This document shows positions 32,298 to 36,265 of a stretch of DNA of 36,265 bases, piece by piece; the first letter of the stretch is position 1; every line of letters begins with the position of its first letter. Source of the DNA: Pseudomonadota bacterium (GTDB taxonomy: Bacteria; Pseudomonadota; Gammaproteobacteria; Steroidobacterales; Steroidobacteraceae); NCBI GenBank assembly GCA_018240525.1, contig JAFEFN010000016.1, forward strand, positions 1 through 36,265, read 5' to 3'. The position numbers were made by a program, and so were the translations under genes. Under the pieces are notes generated by a model, which saw only the letters and a program-made list of their open reading frames with translations, had not been told where the DNA came from and ran no database searches.

Positions 32298-33545
32298 ATG
32301 AATGCTCTCGCCAAGCCTTTGGACAAAGCCCGGCTGCTCGCCGACCTCGTGGCCGGCAAGTACCCCGATGCCCGCGGCCGCTTCGGCCCCTTCGGCGGCC
32401 GCTACGTGCCGGAGACCCTGATCCCGGCGGTTGAACGGCTCGAGCGCGGGGTGCGCGCCCACCTGCACGCCCCGGACTTCCAGGCCGAGTTCTCCGGGCA
32501 GCTCAGAAGCTGGGTGGGCCGCCCTACGGCGCTGACCTACGCGGCGCGGCTCTCGGCACTGTGGGGCGCGAGGGTGTGGCTCAAGCGCGAGGACCTGGCG
32601 CACACCGGCGCCCACAAGATCAACAACGCCATCGGCCAGGCGCTTCTGGCGAAGCGGCTCGGTGCCAAGCGCATCGTGGCCGAGACCGGTGCGGGCCAGC
32701 ATGGTGTGGCGAGTGCCGCGGCCTGCGCGCGGCTCGGCCTGCCGTGCACGGTCTACATGGGCGCCATCGACATGGAACGCCAGGCGCCCAACGTCGGGCG
32801 CATGCGCCTGCTCGGCGCGACGGTGGTGCCGGTGACCAGCGGCGATCAGACGCTGCGCGCGGCGATCGACGAGGCCATGCGTGCCTGGGTGGCCGATCCG
32901 ACCGACACCTTCTACCTGCTCGGCTCCGCGGTCGGCCCGCATCCCTACCCGTACCTGGTGCGCGAGCTGCAGGCGGTCATCGGCCGCGAGGCGCGCGAGC
33001 AGATGCTCGCCAGCGCCGGTGCGCTGCCGGACGCGGTGGTGGCTTGCGTGGGCGGGGGCTCGAATTCCATCGGTGCCTTCCACGCCTTCGTGCCCGATGC
33101 GCAGGTGGAGATCCTCGGCATCGAGGCCGGCGGCCGCGGCAGCGGGCTCGGCGACAACGCGGCGACCGTCTCCTACGGCACGCCCGGGGTCCTGCACGGC
33201 GCCTACTCGATGCTGCTGCAGAACGATGACGGGCAGATCCAGGAGACCCATTCGGTCTCGGCCGGACTGGACTACCCGGGCGTCGGCCCCGAGCACGCGC
33301 TGCTGGCGGCGACCGGCCGTGTGCAGTACAGCTCGGCGGGGGATGCCGAGGCACTCGCGGCCGTGGAGACCCTGAGCCGGCAGGAAGGCATCCTGCCGGC
33401 GCTGGAGAGTGCCCATGCGCTGGTGGGGGCGCAGCGCTGGGCGCGGGCAAACCAGGGACGCACGGTGCTCGTCTGCCTCTCCGGGCGCGGCGACAAGGAC
33501 ATGGCCACGCTGCTGCAGATGCTCGTGAAGCCGGGGCAGGCGTGA
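32298..33545 (+). CDS. trpB: Tryptophan synthase beta chain
   Basis: The 415-residue PLP enzyme condenses indole with serine. PLP Lys107 is in HTGAHKINNA; ETGAGQHGVA and the phosphate-binding GGGSNSIG are intact, as is HSVSAGLDYPGVGPEH. It is about 15 residues longer than the enteric protein at the N-terminus (MNALAKPLDKARLL). It starts 13 bases after trpF with AAGAGG before the ATG. The stop overlaps the trpA GTG (GTGA, 33542-33545). Confidence 0.96.
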   Translation: MNALAKPLDKARLLADLVAGKYPDARGRFGPFGGRYVPETLIPAVERLERGVRAHLHAPDFQAEFSGQLRSWVGRPTALTYAARLSALWGARVWLKREDLAHTGAHKINNAIGQALLAKRLGAKRIVAETGAGQHGVASAAACARLGLPCTVYMGAIDMERQAPNVGRMRLLGATVVPVTSGDQTLRAAIDEAMRAWVADPTDTFYLLGSAVGPHPYPYLVRELQAVIGREAREQMLASAGALPDAVVACVGGGSNSIGAFHAFVPDAQVEILGIEAGGRGSGLGDNAATVSYGTPGVLHGAYSMLLQNDDGQIQETHSVSAGLDYPGVGPEHALLAATGRVQYSSAGDAEALAAVETLSRQEGILPALESAHALVGAQRWARANQGRTVLVCLSGRGDKDMATLLQMLVKPGQA

Positions 33546-34306
33546 GTCCGCGCGAGCGCATCAGCGCCGCGTTGCGCGCCGCCGCCGGCGGCGAGCCGGC
33601 GCTCGTGGCCTACCTGACCGCCGGTTACCCGCGGCGCGAGCAGTTCCGCGAGCACCTGCGCGCCATCGCCTCCGCCGCCGACGTGGTGGAGGTGGGAGTG
33701 CCCTTCACCGATCCGATGGCCGACGGCGTCACCATCCAGCGTGCGAGCCTTGCCGCCCTGTCCCAGGGCGTGAGCCTGCGCTGGATCCTGGACGAGCTCG
33801 CGCAGTGCGAGGTGCCGGCGCCCATCCTGCTGATGAGCTACCTGAACCCGCTGCTGGCCTTCGGCGCGCCCGCCCTGGCCGCGGCGGCAGTGCGCGCGAA
33901 CGTGGCCGGGTTCATCGTGCCGGACCTGCCGCTGGATGAAAGCAGCGAGCTGCAGGCCGCCCTCGATGCGCAGCAGATCGCGCTGGTGCAGATGGTGACG
34001 CCGGTCACCGAGCCGGGGCGCCTGGAGCGGCTGTGTGCCGGCAGCCAGGGTTTCGTCTACGCGGTGACCATGACCGGCACGACCGGCAAGAGCGTGGCGG
34101 TGCCCGAGGAGGTCCTGGGCTATCTTGACCGGGTGCGGGCGCTGGCGACCGTGCCGGTGTGCGCCGGCTTCGGCATCCGCAGCCGCGAGCAGGTGCGCCG
34201 CTTGCGCGGCCACGTGGATGGCGTGGTCGTGGGCTCGGCCCTGGTCGAGGTGCTGGAGCGCGGCGAGGACGCGGCGGCATGGCTGCGCGCGCTGCGTACG
34301 GATTGA
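33542..34306 (+). CDS. trpA: Tryptophan synthase alpha chain
   Basis: The 254-residue TIM barrel cleaves indole-glycerol phosphate and channels indole to TrpB. Catalytic Glu50 and Asp61 are in VEVGVPFTDPMADG (Glu49 and Asp60 in Salmonella). Other marks are PILLMSYLNPL, GFIVPDLPLDES, YAVTMTGTTGKS and VGSALVE. The start is GTG overlapping trpB. It is the last pathway gene; a thioesterase-like gene follows 25 bases later on the same strand. Confidence 0.95.
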   Translation: MSPRERISAALRAAAGGEPALVAYLTAGYPRREQFREHLRAIASAADVVEVGVPFTDPMADGVTIQRASLAALSQGVSLRWILDELAQCEVPAPILLMSYLNPLLAFGAPALAAAAVRANVAGFIVPDLPLDESSELQAALDAQQIALVQMVTPVTEPGRLERLCAGSQGFVYAVTMTGTTGKSVAVPEEVLGYLDRVRALATVPVCAGFGIRSREQVRRLRGHVDGVVVGSALVEVLERGEDAAAWLRALRTD

Positions 34307-34331
34307 GGGTGCAGGAGCGCGGAGGGCCCAC

Positions 34332-35033
34332 GTGACGAGCATCGTGATCGCTCCGCGCTTCTGCGGTCCGCCGACCTCGGCCAACGGCGGCTACTTCGCC
34401 GGCTCGGTGGCGGCACTCGCGGCGCGCACCGTGGCGGTGCGGCTGCTGAAGCCGCCTCCGCTGCAGGTACCGCTTGCCGTCGAGCACAGCGACGGCGCCC
34501 TGCGCGTGCTCGATGGCACGACGCTCGTCGGCGAGGCGCACCCCGCGGAACTGACGCTGCAGCCCACGCACCGGCCGCGCTACATCCAGGCGGTCGAGGC
34601 CTCGCGCGGCTATGCGGGGTTTCGCTCCCATCGCTTCCCGACCTGCTTCGTGTGCGGCACCGAGCGCGTGCGCGGCGATGGCATGCGCATCTTCGCCGGC
34701 CCCATCCGCGAGCTGGGAATCGTGGCCGCGCCGTGGGTGCCGGATGCCTCCCTGGATGGCGGCGACGGCAAGGTGCGGGCCGAGTTCATGTCCGCCGCAC
34801 TGGACTGCCCGGGTTACTACGCGGTGGCGCTGGAGGACCAGATGATGCTGCTCGCGGAGTTCACCGCCCACCTCGACCGCCGCGTGCACGTCGGCGAGTC
34901 CTGCGCCGTCATCGGCTGGCGCATCGGCAGCAACGGGCGCAAGCACGAGGCGGGCACCGCCCTGTTCGACGGCAAGGGCGAACTGTGCGGGCGCGCGCGG
35001 GCGCTGTGGATCGAGCCCCGCAACCCGACCTGA
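34332..35033 (+). CDS. Hotdog/thioesterase-like protein
   Basis: The 233-residue protein begins at GTG 34332 with GGAGGG six or seven bases upstream; the longer frame is the shadow of trpA. FCGPPTSANGGYFAG near the N-terminus resembles a double-hotdog acyl-CoA thioesterase N-terminus, and AALDCPGYYAVALEDQMMLLAEFTAHL followed by RRVHVGESCAVIGWRIG (quoted in parts) may be the second half. FPTCFVCGTER has a CxxC pair. I recognise the fold family only tentatively and no substrate. The 25-base gap suggests read-through from the trp operon, but no metabolic link to tryptophan is evident. Confidence 0.72.
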   Translation: MTSIVIAPRFCGPPTSANGGYFAGSVAALAARTVAVRLLKPPPLQVPLAVEHSDGALRVLDGTTLVGEAHPAELTLQPTHRPRYIQAVEASRGYAGFRSHRFPTCFVCGTERVRGDGMRIFAGPIRELGIVAAPWVPDASLDGGDGKVRAEFMSAALDCPGYYAVALEDQMMLLAEFTAHLDRRVHVGESCAVIGWRIGSNGRKHEAGTALFDGKGELCGRARALWIEPRNPT

Positions 35034-35049
35034 AGCGCGCGCGGACCGC

Positions 35050-36042
35050 TCAGGCCCGCAGCAACCGCATCATCGGCTCCGCGTAGCGTGCCCCGGCCGT
35101 GATGTGCAGCGGGAAGACGGCGGCAATCTCGGCGAGCTCTCCGGCGGACAGCCGGACGTTCAGCGCGCCGAGGTTGTCGTCCAGGTTGCGCACGCGGCGG
35201 GTGCCGGGGATGGGCACCAGGTGTTCGCCCTGGGCCAGCACCCAGGCCAGGGCCAGCTGCGCGGGCGTGCAGCCCTTGTCGGCGGCGAGGCTCTGCACCT
35301 TCCCGGCGAGCGACAGGTTGCGCGCGAAGTTCTCGCCCTGGAAGCGCGGACTGCTGCGCCGCCAGTCGTCCGCGTCGAAGTCCTCGGGGCTGCGGATCGC
35401 GCCGGTGAGGAAGCCGCGCCCCAGCGGGCTGTAGGCGACGAAGCCGATGCCGAGCCGCTCGCACGTGTTGAGCACGTCGTCTTCCTCGGGGTCGCGCGTC
35501 CACAGGGAATATTCGCTCTGCAGCGCGGTGATGCGGTGCACGCGGTGCGCCCGCTCCAGGCTTGCCGCGGATACCTCCGAGAGGCCGAGGTAGCGCACCT
35601 TGCCGGCGCGCACCAGCTGCGCCATCGCGCCGACCGTCTCCTCGAGCGGCACCTGCGGATCGACGCGATGCAGGTAATAGAGGTCGATCTGCTCCACGCC
35701 CAGCCGCCGCAGGCTGCCATCGCAGGCCTCCGCCACCCGTTCCGGCCGGCCGTCGATGGCGAGCGATGCGGGGTTCGCGGCATTGCGCACGAAGCCGAAC
35801 TTGGTGGCGAGGAAGGCATCCTTGCGGCGCCCGCGCAGCGCGCGGCCGACCAGCTCCTCATTGGTGAAGGGGCCGTATGCATCGGCGGTGTCCAGGAAAT
35901 TGACCCCGGCATCGAGCGCATGGCGCAGCGTCGTCAGTGACTCGGTGTCGTCGCGCGAACCGTAGAAAGCGCTCATGCCCATGCAGCCGAGGCCGAGTGC
36001 GGAAACCGTGGGGCCGTTGCGTCCGAGCTTGCGGGTCTGCAT
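35050..36042 (-). CDS. Aldo/keto reductase (AKR13/YakC-like)
   Basis: The 330-residue cytoplasmic NADPH-dependent reductase starts MQTRKLGRNGPTVSALGLGCMGMS. The tetrad is Asp and Tyr in FLDTADAYGP, Lys in FLATKFGF, and His in YYLHRVDP. The coenzyme end is VPIPGTRRVRNLDDNLGAL. The sequence is of the group reducing methylglyoxal and other aldehydes. It reaches its normal length and ends 16 bases from the convergent thioesterase-like gene. A perfect inverted repeat stands 35 bases upstream of the start and could be an operator. Confidence 0.93.
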   Translation of the reverse strand: MQTRKLGRNGPTVSALGLGCMGMSAFYGSRDDTESLTTLRHALDAGVNFLDTADAYGPFTNEELVGRALRGRRKDAFLATKFGFVRNAANPASLAIDGRPERVAEACDGSLRRLGVEQIDLYYLHRVDPQVPLEETVGAMAQLVRAGKVRYLGLSEVSAASLERAHRVHRITALQSEYSLWTRDPEEDDVLNTCERLGIGFVAYSPLGRGFLTGAIRSPEDFDADDWRRSSPRFQGENFARNLSLAGKVQSLAADKGCTPAQLALAWVLAQGEHLVPIPGTRRVRNLDDNLGALNVRLSAGELAEIAAVFPLHITAGARYAEPMMRLLRA

Positions 36043-36076
36043 GGCGTTTCTCCTGCCAAGGGAAAACCGCCATTGT

Positions 36077-36095
36077 GCCGTCAGCAGATGACGGC
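36077..36095. repeat. Perfect 7-base inverted repeat upstream of the aldo/keto reductase
   Basis: GCCGTCA (36077-36083), five-base spacer GCAGA, TGACGGC (36089-36095). No T run follows, so an operator seems more likely than a terminator. No regulator gene is adjacent inside the window. Confidence 0.4.
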
Positions 36096-36265
36096 TGAAT
36101 CGGCAATTGGAGAGAGAGGCGACAAAATCTCACCGACTCCGCGCAATGTGCTAGGGAAGGTCTGCGCAGGGGGGCGCGCAGGTGTATTTCGGGAGTAAGA
36201 GCGCGGTCATGATCAGCTGCATGTCACGGGGCGAGCGGTTTTGCCGTTCTGGGAGTTCGCATGGG
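36096..36265. other. Right-end sequence without a supported gene; possible insertion-sequence edge
   Basis: No gene can be called. CTAG (36151-36154) followed by GGGAAGGTCTGCGCAGG (36154-36170) resembles an IS5-type terminal repeat next to its CTAG-like target. A frame open to the edge starts at ATG 36209 (MISCMSRGERFCRSGSSHG), which I do not recognise. The partner end would be outside the window. Confidence 0.25.

Noticed and set aside
30681..33416. 911-codon reverse-strand open frame across the trp genes
   Set aside because: It is opposite five genes with conserved active sites; such long antisense frames are common in high-G+C DNA.

Overview
The window looks like chromosomal DNA of a high-G+C gammaproteobacterium. 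The evidence is the LytTR two-component pair of AlgZ/AlgR type, YajQ, the tesA/ybbA/ybbP neighbourhood, a PCuAC copper chaperone, OxyR with its paired cysteines, and an unfused trpEGDCFBA operon controlled by a tryptophan leader peptide. Genes are tightly packed, with many 4-base stop/start overlaps. Hand counts of single 60-base lines give about 72% G+C at 6001-6060, but 53% at 1141-1200 and 48% at 2461-2520, so the first 3.3 kb is compositionally different. No rRNA, tRNA or CRISPR is visible, and no gene-free stretch exceeds 300 bases. I would place the organism near Xanthomonadales, Nevskiales or Steroidobacterales, but the sequence does not settle this.

Layout. 1-1.7 kb: the 3' part of a protein made almost wholly of GISGSG repeats, two tandem terminators, and a short DUF6502-like protein. 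1.7-7.1 kb: a tesA-fadD pair reading left and a ybbA-ybbP ABC exporter pair reading right, with overlapping 5' ends. 7.1-13.6 kb: a Pro/Ala-rich membrane protein, a DUF3313 exported protein, a LytTR response regulator with its LytS/AlgZ-like kinase, and a degenerate EAL-domain protein. 13.7-20.9 kb: a DUF1993 protein divergent from a LysR regulator, an acyl-CoA dehydrogenase, a Tat-signal aldo/keto reductase, a lipase-like hydrolase, a PCuAC chaperone and an EamA permease. 20.9-23.9 kb: a peroxide-defence cluster in which oxyR is translationally coupled to an alpha/beta hydrolase and is divergent from ahpC-ahpD. 23.9-27.5 kb: a leftward series of a PQQ-type beta-propeller, a TetR regulator, yajQ, a small conserved protein and a small exported helical protein. 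27.6-34.3 kb: promoter, 17-residue leader peptide with three consecutive Trp codons, attenuator, then trpE, G, D, C, F, B, A. 34.3-36.3 kb: a hotdog/thioesterase-like protein, an aldo/keto reductase, and a short right end that may touch an insertion sequence.

How the genes work together. The trp genes form a full chorismate-to-tryptophan pathway in the enteric gene order but without the enteric gene fusions. The attenuator has clear 1:2, 2:3 and 3:4 pairings, and its best promoter would place transcription start at the A of the leader-peptide ATG. OxyR, its probable operator and ahpCD form a peroxide regulon, which the coupled hydrolase may share. The least explained element is the repeat protein at the left edge, whose 8- and 10-residue units follow a strict order.
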